From positions 33,250 to 97,249 of the forward strand of contig JAIOXZ010000014.1 of the NCBI GenBank assembly GCA_021741355.1: a stretch of DNA of 64,000 nt, written 5' to 3'. A model generated the notes under the pieces. That model made no database searches. It saw only the letters and a list, made by a program, of their open reading frames with translations, and had not been told where the DNA came from. Position numbers and translations under genes: made by a program. Positions 48,373 through 54,915 of this stretch are shown in pieces. Within the stretch, counting starts at the first letter, position 1, and each line of letters starts with the position of its first letter. The DNA is from Caulobacter sp. Lineage in GTDB: Bacteria; Pseudomonadota; Alphaproteobacteria; Caulobacterales; Caulobacteraceae.

Positions 48373-49935
48373 ATGACCGATCTCGCCGCCGCCTGGACCG
48401 CCCTCGAAGCCGCCGCCCGCAAGGATGCGCAGACGCGAATCGTCGATCATTTCGCGGCGGAGCCGGACCGGCTCGAGGCGCTGGTGGTCGAGGCCTGCGG
48501 CCTGCGGCTGGACCTCAGCAAGCAGCCGTGGAGCCGGGCCGGTCTGGGCGCCGCGCTGGGCCTGGCCCGCGCTGCGGGGGTCGAGGGGGCGCGGTCACGG
48601 CTGTTCTCCGGGGAGGCCGTCAACGTCACAGAGAAGCGCGCCGCCCTGCACATGGCCTTGCGCGCGCCAGACGGGGCAAAGTTCGTGGCGCTCGGCAAGC
48701 CGGTCTCCGACGAGGTCGAGGCGGTGCGCTTGCGCATGAAGGCTTTCGCCGAGGCCGTGCGGTCGGGCTCGATCAAGGGCGCGACCGGCAAGCCTTTCCG
48801 GACCATCGTCCACATCGGCATCGGCGGGTCGGATCTCGGCCCCCGGCTGGTCTGGCGGGCGCTGAAGCCGCTCGAGCCACAGATCGACCTGCGGTTCGTC
48901 GGCAACGTCGATCCGGCGGATATCGCCCAGGCCCTGGCCGGGCTGGACGCCGCAACCACCCTGGTGGTCGTCGTCTCAAAGACCTTCACCACCCAGGAGA
49001 CCATGGCCAACGCCGCTGCGGCGCGGGCGTGGCTGCACGCCGCCCTGGGCGAGGCCGGCGACGCCAATCTGGCCGCGGCCTCGACCAACCTGGCGGCCTG
49101 CGCGGCCTTCGGCATTCCGGCGGAACGGGTGTTCGGCTTCGAGGGCTGGGTCGGCGGGCGCTATTCGGTGATGTCGGCCGTCGGGCTCAGCTGCGCCATT
49201 GCGCTGGGCTGGGACCGGTTCGAGGCGCTGATGGAGGGCGCGGCGGCGATGGACGACCATTTCCGCAACGCGCCGCTGGCGGCCAACGCGCCGGTCCTGC
49301 TGGCGCTGGCCCATGTGTTCAACCGCAACGGCCTTGGCCGGCCGGTGCGGGTGGTCGAGCCCTATGCTGACCGGCTGGGCCTGCTGGCCAGCTACCTGCA
49401 GCAGCTGGAAATGGAGTCCAATGGCAAGCGGGTGACGCTGAGCGGGGCGCCGGTGGCGCAGGCCACGGCGACCGCCGTGTTCGGCAACGCAGGCACCAAC
49501 GACCAGCATGCCTTCTTCCAGATGCTGCACCAGGGCGTGGACGTGATCCCGGTGGACTTCGTCGCCGTCGCGAAGGCCGAGGAGGGGCAGCAGGCGCAGC
49601 AGGCGATCCTGCTGGCCAACGCCATCGCCCAGGCCGAGGCGCTGATGACCGGCTCGGCCAATGCCGCCGAGCCGCACCGCCACTTCCCCGGCGACCGGCC
49701 GTCGAGCTTCATCCTGATGGACCGGCTGACGCCGGAGGCCCTCGGCGCCCTGATCGCCCTCTATGAGCACAAGGTGTTCGTCGAGGGCGTGCTGTGGGAC
49801 ATCAACAGCTTCGACCAGTGGGGCGTGGAACTGGGCAAGACCCTGGCGACGGCCGTGTTGGGCGAGCTGCAGGGCGGCGCGGCGGGCGCGCACGATGCGT
49901 CGACCGCGGCGCTGATTGAGCGGCTGAGGGGCTAA
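48373..49935 (+). CDS. pgi: Glucose-6-phosphate isomerase
   Basis: 520 residues. PGI signatures are present: VHIGIGGSDLGPRLVWRAL, VVVVSKTFTTQETMANA, the VFGNAGTNDQHAFFQMLHQG region with the catalytic His, and EHKVFVEGVLWDINSFDQWGVELGK. It interconverts glucose-6-phosphate and fructose-6-phosphate. The ATG at 48373 leads into the regular N terminus (MTDLAAAWTALEAAARKDA). A family C palindrome follows the stop, then the his leader. Confidence 0.96.
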   Translation: MTDLAAAWTALEAAARKDAQTRIVDHFAAEPDRLEALVVEACGLRLDLSKQPWSRAGLGAALGLARAAGVEGARSRLFSGEAVNVTEKRAALHMALRAPDGAKFVALGKPVSDEVEAVRLRMKAFAEAVRSGSIKGATGKPFRTIVHIGIGGSDLGPRLVWRALKPLEPQIDLRFVGNVDPADIAQALAGLDAATTLVVVVSKTFTTQETMANAAAARAWLHAALGEAGDANLAAASTNLAACAAFGIPAERVFGFEGWVGGRYSVMSAVGLSCAIALGWDRFEALMEGAAAMDDHFRNAPLAANAPVLLALAHVFNRNGLGRPVRVVEPYADRLGLLASYLQQLEMESNGKRVTLSGAPVAQATATAVFGNAGTNDQHAFFQMLHQGVDVIPVDFVAVAKAEEGQQAQQAILLANAIAQAEALMTGSANAAEPHRHFPGDRPSSFILMDRLTPEALGALIALYEHKVFVEGVLWDINSFDQWGVELGKTLATAVLGELQGGAAGAHDASTAALIERLRG

Positions 49936-49941
49936 TTCAAA

Positions 49942-50060
49942 CTGTCATCCCGGCCGCAGGGCGAAGCCCGAAGAGCCGGGACCCAGATTCGGCTTCACCC
50001 CCTGCGAATGGGATCCTGTCTGGGTCCCGGATAGCCGCTGCGCGGCTTCCGGGATGACAG
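49942..50060. repeat. Palindromic intergenic repeat, family C
   Basis: Arms CTGTCATCCCGG and CCGGGATGACAG enclose two further inverted pairs (GCCGCAGGGC / GCCGCTGCGCGGC, and CCGGGACCCAGA / TCTGGGTCCCGG). It lies between pgi and the his promoter, whose -35 region overlaps its right end. Confidence 0.85.
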
Positions 50061-50082
50061 TGTGGGTTTGCTTCGCTATACC
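50054..50082 (+). promoter_or_regulatory. Probable housekeeping promoter of the his leader and hisSZG operon
   Basis: ATGACAG (50054-50060), 14 bases, then GCTATACC (50075-50082) agree with the Caulobacter sigma-73 pattern TTGACGS-N10-14-GCTANAWC with few mismatches. A start of transcription at about 50088-50092 would make the leader ORF leaderless. The -35 element lies inside the family C repeat end. Confidence 0.55.
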
Positions 50083-50091
50083 CCCGCCCCG

Positions 50092-50166
50092 ATGACCCGC
50101 GACGCGCACCACCATCATGCCCACCACGCCATCCCTCGCGGGACGGAACGGGTTCGCGCGGCCTGA
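50092..50166 (+). CDS. His-rich leader peptide (candidate histidine attenuator)
   Basis: A 24-codon ORF beginning MTRDAHHHHAHHA and ending at TGA 50164-50166. Six of seven consecutive codons (50107-50127) are His, interrupted by one Ala. This is the layout of his-operon leader peptides, such as the enteric hisL, where stalling at His codons controls downstream RNA folding. Its position 90 bases before hisS, with a matching promoter and alternative hairpins after it, makes chance unlikely. Leaderless start inferred, since no ribosome binding site is seen. Confidence 0.75.
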   Translation: MTRDAHHHHAHHAIPRGTERVRAA

Positions 50167-50186
50167 GGCCAGCGCTCCACCCCTCC

Positions 50187-50227
50187 GGCCCCGCCCGACG
50201 CGGATGGGGCTAGACCAGCTCCATCCG
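50187..50227 (+). promoter_or_regulatory. Mutually exclusive hairpins between the his leader peptide and hisS
   Basis: Hairpin 1 pairs 50201-50211 (CGGATGGGGCT) with 50217-50227 (AGCTCCATCCG), 11 pairs with one G-U, loop AGACC. A competing helix pairs 50187-50192 (GGCCCC) with 50206-50211, and CCATCC at 50129-50134, just past the His codons, can also pair with 50202-50207. No U-run follows, so the switch may act by Rho or on translation. Confidence 0.6.
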
Positions 50228-50256
50228 GCACGACCTGACCCGATGCAGAGCTGACC

Positions 50257-51726
50257 ATGACCGACCAGACCTTCCGACCTGAAGCCCGCGCACCCCGCGG
50301 TTTCGCCGACAAGCGCGCCGCGACCCTGCGCGCCGAGCGGCGGATCGTGGAGGCCGTGTCGAAGGTCTACGAGCAGTGGGGCTTCGAGCCGCTGGACACC
50401 GGGGCGTTCGAGTACGCCGACGCGCTTGGCAAGTTCCTGCCCGACAGCGACCGGCCGAACGAGGGCGTGTTCGCGCTGCAGGACGATGACGAGCAGTGGA
50501 TGGCGCTGCGCTACGACCTGACCGCCCCGCTGGCCCGGTTCGCGGCGCAGAACTGGGAGACCCTGCCCAAGCCCTATCGCCGCTACGCCTTCGGGCCGGT
50601 CTGGCGCAACGAGAAGCCGGGGCCGGGCCGGTTCCGCGAATTCATCCAGTGCGACGCCGACACCGTCGGCTCGGCGCGGCCGGAAGCGGACGCCGAGATC
50701 ATCGCCCTGGCCGTGGCCGGTCTCGAGGCCGCGGGCCTGGCGAAGGGTCAGGCGGTGATGAAGTTCTCCAACCGCAAGATCCTCGACGGGGTGATGGTCG
50801 CCGCCGGCGTCGCCGAGGGGCGCCAGAAGCTCATCGTGCTGCGCGCGCTCGACAAGCTGGACCGTCTGGGCCGCGACGGCGTCCGCGACCTGCTCGGCAA
50901 GGGCCGGCTCGATGAGTCGGGGGCCTTCACACCGGGAGCCGAGCTTTCGGCGGCGTCAGCGGGGCTGGTGCTCGACTTCCTCGACATGGCCGTGGCCGGC
51001 GCGCCGCTCGACCAGCTCGCCGCCGCGCCGTTCGCGCAGGCGGACGCCGCGCTGGAGGGCTTCCGCGAGCTGGAGGCGATCATCGCCGCCCTCAAGGGCC
51101 TCGGTGTCGACGAGACCCAGGCCCTGTTCGATCCGTCCATCGTTCGGGGTCTGGAATACTACACCGGCGCCGTGTTCGAGGCTGATCTGCAGATCGAGAC
51201 CCTCGACGAAAAGGGCCAGCCGATGCGGTTCGGTTCGATCGGCGGCGGCGGGCGGTATGACGATCTGGTCGCGCGGTTCACCGGCGAGCGGACCCCGGCG
51301 ACGGGCTTCTCGTTCGGCGTCTCGCGGCTGGCGGCGGCGCTCAAGGCGGCGGGTCGCGTGGAGGCCGGGGAGAACCGCGGGCCGGTCGTGATCATCGCCT
51401 TCGACCAGAACCGCATGGCCGACTATTTCGCGGTCGCCGCCGAACTGCGGAACGGCGGGATCGCGGCGGAAGTCTATCTCGGGACCTCCGGCATGCGGCC
51501 GCAGATGAAATACGCCGACCGGCGCCTGTCACCGGCGGCGGTGATCATCGGCGAGGATGAGTTCAACGCCGGGACCGCCACCGTGAAGGACCTGGATCTT
51601 GGCCGCGACCTGTCGAAGGGCGTGACCGACAACGCCGCCTGGAAGGCCGAGCGGCCGGGCCAGCAGACCGTCGCCCGCGCCGACCTCGTCGCCACGGTGC
51701 GCAAGATCGTGGACGCCGCGCGATGA
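50257..51726 (+). CDS. hisS: Histidine-tRNA ligase
   Basis: 489 residues. Class II motifs: WMALRYDLTAPLARFAA, RRYAFGPVWRNEKPGPGRFREFIQCDADTVG (motif 2), the histidine-A box GLEYYTGAVFE, and SIGGGGRYDDLV (motif 3). It attaches His to tRNA-His. The sequence is of the divergent alphaproteobacterial type; in Caulobacter such enzymes recognise a tRNA-His without the extra G-1. The four-base overlap (ATGA) with hisZ shows operon organisation. The His-codon leader upstream would let the cell sense charged tRNA-His and adjust this gene. Confidence 0.94.
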   Translation: MTDQTFRPEARAPRGFADKRAATLRAERRIVEAVSKVYEQWGFEPLDTGAFEYADALGKFLPDSDRPNEGVFALQDDDEQWMALRYDLTAPLARFAAQNWETLPKPYRRYAFGPVWRNEKPGPGRFREFIQCDADTVGSARPEADAEIIALAVAGLEAAGLAKGQAVMKFSNRKILDGVMVAAGVAEGRQKLIVLRALDKLDRLGRDGVRDLLGKGRLDESGAFTPGAELSAASAGLVLDFLDMAVAGAPLDQLAAAPFAQADAALEGFRELEAIIAALKGLGVDETQALFDPSIVRGLEYYTGAVFEADLQIETLDEKGQPMRFGSIGGGGRYDDLVARFTGERTPATGFSFGVSRLAAALKAAGRVEAGENRGPVVIIAFDQNRMADYFAVAAELRNGGIAAEVYLGTSGMRPQMKYADRRLSPAAVIIGEDEFNAGTATVKDLDLGRDLSKGVTDNAAWKAERPGQQTVARADLVATVRKIVDAAR

Positions 51727-52853
51727 GACTGGAGCCGCCCGTTCCCGCCGAGGCGCTGGCCGCGATCCGCGCGCCGTTCGCGGCCGCCGGCGCCGCATCG
51801 GTCGAGGTCGCCGTACTGCAGCCCCTGGCGCTGCTGCTCGACCTGTCGGGCGAGGCCATGCGGCCGCGCCTGTTCGTGGTCCAGGCCGAGGGCGGCGAGG
51901 AGCTGGCCCTGCGGCCGGACTTCACCATTCCTGTCGCCCGAGCGCACCTCGACAGCGGCGCGGACGCCGGACGCTACGCCTATGAAGGCAAGGCCTTCCG
52001 CGCTGCGCCGCAGGGGTCGGTCCGGGCGGAGGAGTTCCTGCAGATCGGGGTGGAGGTGTTCGGCGGCGGCGATGTCGCGCAGAGCGACGCCGAGGTCGTG
52101 GGCCTGGCCTGGCGCTCGGCGCTGGCCGGCGGCCGGAGCGATCTTTCGCTGATCGTCGGCGACATCGCCCTGTTCGCCGCCTTCGTCGACAGCCTGGCGC
52201 TCGCGCCGGCGCTTGCGGCGAGGCTCAAGCGGCTGTTCACCCGGCCCCGGCTGCTGCAGGCCGAACTCGACCGCGCCGGCGCTGCGCCCGACGCGGACGA
52301 CGCCCGACTGGTCAATCCCCTGGAAGGCGTGCCCGAGGGCCAGGGCGAGACCGCTCTGCGCCGGCTGTGGGCCATCGCCGGCATCGAGCCGGTCGGCGCG
52401 CGGCCGGTGGGCGAGATCGTTCAGCGCCTGGCAGAACGGACAGAGGCCGCCCGCACGCCGCCGCTGTCGCCGGCCGAAGCGGACGCGGTGCGCCGCTTCC
52501 TGGCGGTGTCGGACGCTCCGGCAGCCGCGCTGGAGACGATCCGGGCGCTGGCCGGACCCGCGCCCCGCGCGCTGGACGCCGCGATCGCGCGCTGGACACA
52601 CCGGTTGACGGCGCTGGCCGGGCAGGGCGTGGCGGTCGACCGCATCACCCTGACCGCCGCGTTCGGGCGGGCGTTCGGCTACTACGACGGGCTGGTGTTC
52701 GAGGTGCGCAGCGCGGCGCTGGGCGAGGAAAGGCCGGTGGCCGCGGGCGGCCGCTACGACGGGCTGCCGGCGCGGCTCGGGGCCCCGTCGGCCCAGGGCG
52801 CGGTCGGCTGCATGGTGCGACCGGCGCGGGCTTTCGCGGGAGGCGTGGAATGA
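51723..52853 (+). CDS. hisZ: ATP phosphoribosyltransferase regulatory subunit HisZ
   Basis: 376 residues. It is a HisRS-like paralogue lacking aminoacylation: it has the catalytic-fold stretches LRPDFTIPVARAHLD and YAYEGKAFRAAPQGSVRAEEFLQIGVEVFG and the late AAGGRYDGLPARLG, but the histidine-A box is degenerate (GYYDGLVFEVRS). HisZ joins short-form HisG to give an octamer that starts His biosynthesis and is inhibited by His. Overlaps hisS and hisG by four bases each. Confidence 0.92.
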   Translation: MRLEPPVPAEALAAIRAPFAAAGAASVEVAVLQPLALLLDLSGEAMRPRLFVVQAEGGEELALRPDFTIPVARAHLDSGADAGRYAYEGKAFRAAPQGSVRAEEFLQIGVEVFGGGDVAQSDAEVVGLAWRSALAGGRSDLSLIVGDIALFAAFVDSLALAPALAARLKRLFTRPRLLQAELDRAGAAPDADDARLVNPLEGVPEGQGETALRRLWAIAGIEPVGARPVGEIVQRLAERTEAARTPPLSPAEADAVRRFLAVSDAPAAALETIRALAGPAPRALDAAIARWTHRLTALAGQGVAVDRITLTAAFGRAFGYYDGLVFEVRSAALGEERPVAAGGRYDGLPARLGAPSAQGAVGCMVRPARAFAGGVE

Positions 52854-53806
52854 GCGGTCCGTTGATCCTGGCCATCCCGTCCAAGGGCCGGCTGAAGGAG
52901 CAGGTTGAGGGCTGGCTGGCTGACGCCGGCCTGCCGCTCTCGGCGACACCGGGCGGGCGGGGCTACACCGCCGCCATTCCGGCCCTGCCGCAGGTCGAGG
53001 TCCGGCTGCTGTCGGCCTCCGACATCGCCGCGGCGCTGGACAGCGGCGAGATCCACCTGGGCGTCACGGGCGAAGACCTGCTGCGCGAGCAGGTGGCCGA
53101 TCTCGAGACGCGGGTCATGCTGCTGCGGGCGCTCGGCTTCGGCCGGGCGGATCTGGTCGTCGCCGTGCCGCGCGGCTGGCTCGACGTCGAGACCATGGCC
53201 GATCTGGAAGAGGTCGCGCACCTGCATCTGGTGCGCACCGGCAAGCGGCTGCGGGTAGCCACCAAGTATCTGGTCCAAACGCGGGCCTTCTTCGCCCGCT
53301 GCGGCGTGGCCGACTACCGGATCGTCGAGTCGGGCGGGGCCACCGAGGGCGCGCCGTCGTCGGGCGCGGCCGAGATCATCGTCGACATCACCACCACCGG
53401 GGCGACCCTGTCGGCCAACCATCTGAAGATCGTCGGCGACGGCGTGATCCTCAGGAGCCAGGCGCAGCTGGCGGCGTCCTTGTCAGCGGACTGGAGCGGC
53501 GAGCGGCTGGCCGTCGTGCGGCAGCTGCTCGGCGTGGTCGAGGCCCGCGCCCGGGCGCGCAGCTCGATGATGCTGGTCTGGCCGGCCGAGCGGGACGCGG
53601 CGGCGCGCGACGCCCTCGCCGGCCTCGTCGCCCGGGGCGCCCGTCCGCGCGCCAACGGCCTGCTGATCGCGGATCGGGATTTGCTGGACGCGCAGGCGCT
53701 GCTGGCGGCCAGGGGAATCGGTCCGGTCGCCGCCAGCCGGCCCGAGCACCTGTTCGAGCCTGACTCGACCGCTGCGGAAGCCCTGGCGACCCGTATCGGG
53801 GCGTAA
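52850..53806 (+). CDS. hisG: ATP phosphoribosyltransferase catalytic subunit HisG
   Basis: 318 residues. LAIPSKGRLKEQVEGWLADAGL, GVTGEDLLRE, RVATKYLVQTRAFF, the PRPP-binding region around EIIVDITTTGATLSANHLKI are all present. It couples ATP and PRPP in the first step of His synthesis. The catalytic core ends near residue 205; a tail of about 110 residues follows (SSMMLVWPAERDAAARDALA...), whereas HisZ-dependent HisG usually stops near 210-230 residues. The tail does not show an obvious ACT-like regulatory motif. The ATG overlaps the hisZ stop. Confidence 0.93.
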   Translation: MSGPLILAIPSKGRLKEQVEGWLADAGLPLSATPGGRGYTAAIPALPQVEVRLLSASDIAAALDSGEIHLGVTGEDLLREQVADLETRVMLLRALGFGRADLVVAVPRGWLDVETMADLEEVAHLHLVRTGKRLRVATKYLVQTRAFFARCGVADYRIVESGGATEGAPSSGAAEIIVDITTTGATLSANHLKIVGDGVILRSQAQLAASLSADWSGERLAVVRQLLGVVEARARARSSMMLVWPAERDAAARDALAGLVARGARPRANGLLIADRDLLDAQALLAARGIGPVAASRPEHLFEPDSTAAEALATRIGA

Positions 53807-53817
53807 AACTGACGGAG

Positions 53818-53845
53818 GAGTCAAAAGGATGCGTTCTTTTGACTC
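53818..53845 (+). terminator. Hairpin after hisG
   Basis: A perfect 10-bp stem, GAGTCAAAAG (53818-53827) with CTTTTGACTC (53836-53845), 12 bases after the hisG stop. T-rich runs follow only about 25 bases later, so termination efficiency is uncertain. Confidence 0.6.
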
Positions 53846-53904
53846 GCCGGTCCAAGAAACATCCCTTTTTTCGCCCTTTCGGCGTATTTTCTTGCGCGGC
53901 CGCC

Positions 53905-54082
53905 CCCCTCAAAGCCTTGACAGCGAAAGGCTCATGCCGTCTTTTGACGGTGCGCGAGGGACAAGAACCCCAGAGAGTTCTGCCCTCACGGCGTTTCGGG
54001 GAGGAAACGCCCGCTTGGATCGAGTGATCGAGGAATAAACCGGACCCGCCGCGACTATCCCCCGCGGCGGGTCTGTGTTTTT
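53905..54082 (+). ncRNA. Candidate structured small RNA with five hairpins and a terminator
   Basis: In order: AGCCTT/AAGGCT (53913-53918, 53927-53932); CCGTC-TTTT-GACGG (53937-53950); GAGGG-ACA-AGAAC with GTTCT-G-CCCTC (53956-53987); GGCGTTTC-GGGGAG-GAAACGCC (53990-54011, 8 perfect pairs); ACCCGCCGCG/CGCGGCGGGT (54044-54072), followed by GTGTTTTT. No convincing ORF covers it. Such a chain of stable stems with terminal U-run is characteristic of a small RNA or 5' leader. The overall layout would be compatible with 6S RNA, but I could not confirm the closing stem. It might also be processed from the his transcript. Confidence 0.55.
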
Positions 54083-54124
54083 CGGCATCACCGTCAAAAG
54101 CCAGACTGTTCTTCATCAATGAAC

Positions 54125-54241
54125 GTGCGTCCTTCGAGACGCGATCCTGCGGGATCGCTCCTCAGGATGACGTCTGGTTTGCGCTCATCCCTGGTCGTCA
54201 TGGTGAGGAGCGAGCTTCAAGCGAGCGTCTCGAACCACGCA
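54125..54241. repeat. Palindromic intergenic repeat, family B, copy 3
   Basis: It starts GTGCGTCCTTCGAGACGCG and ends GAGCGTCTCGAACCACGCAC, with GATCCTGCGGGATC and CTCCTCAGGATGACG / CGTCATGGTGAGGAG inside. Closest to copy 2 at 13401-13520 at its ends and to copy 1 at 2079 in its left centre. Confidence 0.88.
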
Positions 54242-54265
54242 CAAATCCCCAGATCAGGACACGCC

Positions 54266-54853
54266 ATGACCTCAACCCTTGAGGACGGCTATCAGCCCTG
54301 CGCCGTCGCAAACTCAGGCTGCCGCGCGGTGGTCATCACCGGCTGCTCGGGAGGCGGCAAGTCGACCTTGCTGGCCGAACTGGCGCGCCGCGGCCATCGG
54401 GTGTTCCCCGAACCCGGTCGGCAGATCGTGCGCGAGCAGGACTGGATCGGCGGCGACGCGCTGCCGTGGAGCGAGCCGTTGAAGTTCGCCGAACTGGTCC
54501 TGTCGCGCGGACTGCACCAGCGGATCACGGCGGCGGCGGAAGACGGCCTGGTCTTCTTTGACCGCAGCATCATCGAGCCACTGTCCGGGCTTGAGCGGCT
54601 GGGCCTGCCGGTTCCCGGGCATCTGCGGCGGGCTGTGGAGCTCTGTCGCTATGACCGGACGGTATTCGTCGCGCCGCCCTGGCCGGAGATCTTCCGCAGG
54701 GATGCGGAGCGGCGGCATGGGCTGGACGAGGCGCTGGAGGATTATGAGCCCTTGCGGGCGTCCTACAGCAGCCTCGGCTACCGACTGGTGGAACTGCCCA
54801 AGACTGACGTCGGCGCGCGGGCAGACTTCGTGCTGGCGCAGCTCGGCCAATGA
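54266..54853 (+). CDS. P-loop NTPase/kinase-like protein (AAA_28/NadR-like)
   Basis: 195 residues. Walker A is GCSGGGKSTLLAEL; then RRGHRVFPEPGRQIVREQD, a lid-type FFDRSIIEPLSG (D as Walker-B-like, with FDRS), and a late RHGLDEALEDYEPLRASYSSLGYRLVELP. The form PEPGRQIVREQ resembles bacterial ATPases with ATP-dependent kinase fold of the NadR or AAA_28 type; the substrate is unknown. The ATG at 54266 lies just after the family B repeat; the frame open to 54119 is repeat only. Confidence 0.8.
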   Translation: MTSTLEDGYQPCAVANSGCRAVVITGCSGGGKSTLLAELARRGHRVFPEPGRQIVREQDWIGGDALPWSEPLKFAELVLSRGLHQRITAAAEDGLVFFDRSIIEPLSGLERLGLPVPGHLRRAVELCRYDRTVFVAPPWPEIFRRDAERRHGLDEALEDYEPLRASYSSLGYRLVELPKTDVGARADFVLAQLGQ

Positions 54854-54915
54854 ACCCAGCAGAAAGGGCGGCCCTCGCGGACCGCCCCTTCCTCATTTTC
54901 GGGTTGTCGGCGCTG

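Noticed and set aside
53829..54038. Two overlapping small ORFs (about 60-69 codons) in the hisG-downstream region
   Set aside because: No ribosome site, no recognisable protein feature, and the same bases form a series of stable hairpins with a terminator.
53905..54082. Firm assignment as 6S RNA, SRP RNA, tmRNA or RNase P RNA
   Set aside because: SRP, tmRNA and RNase P signature sequences are not present and the length does not fit; a 6S closing stem could not be shown by eye, so it is left as an unassigned candidate.
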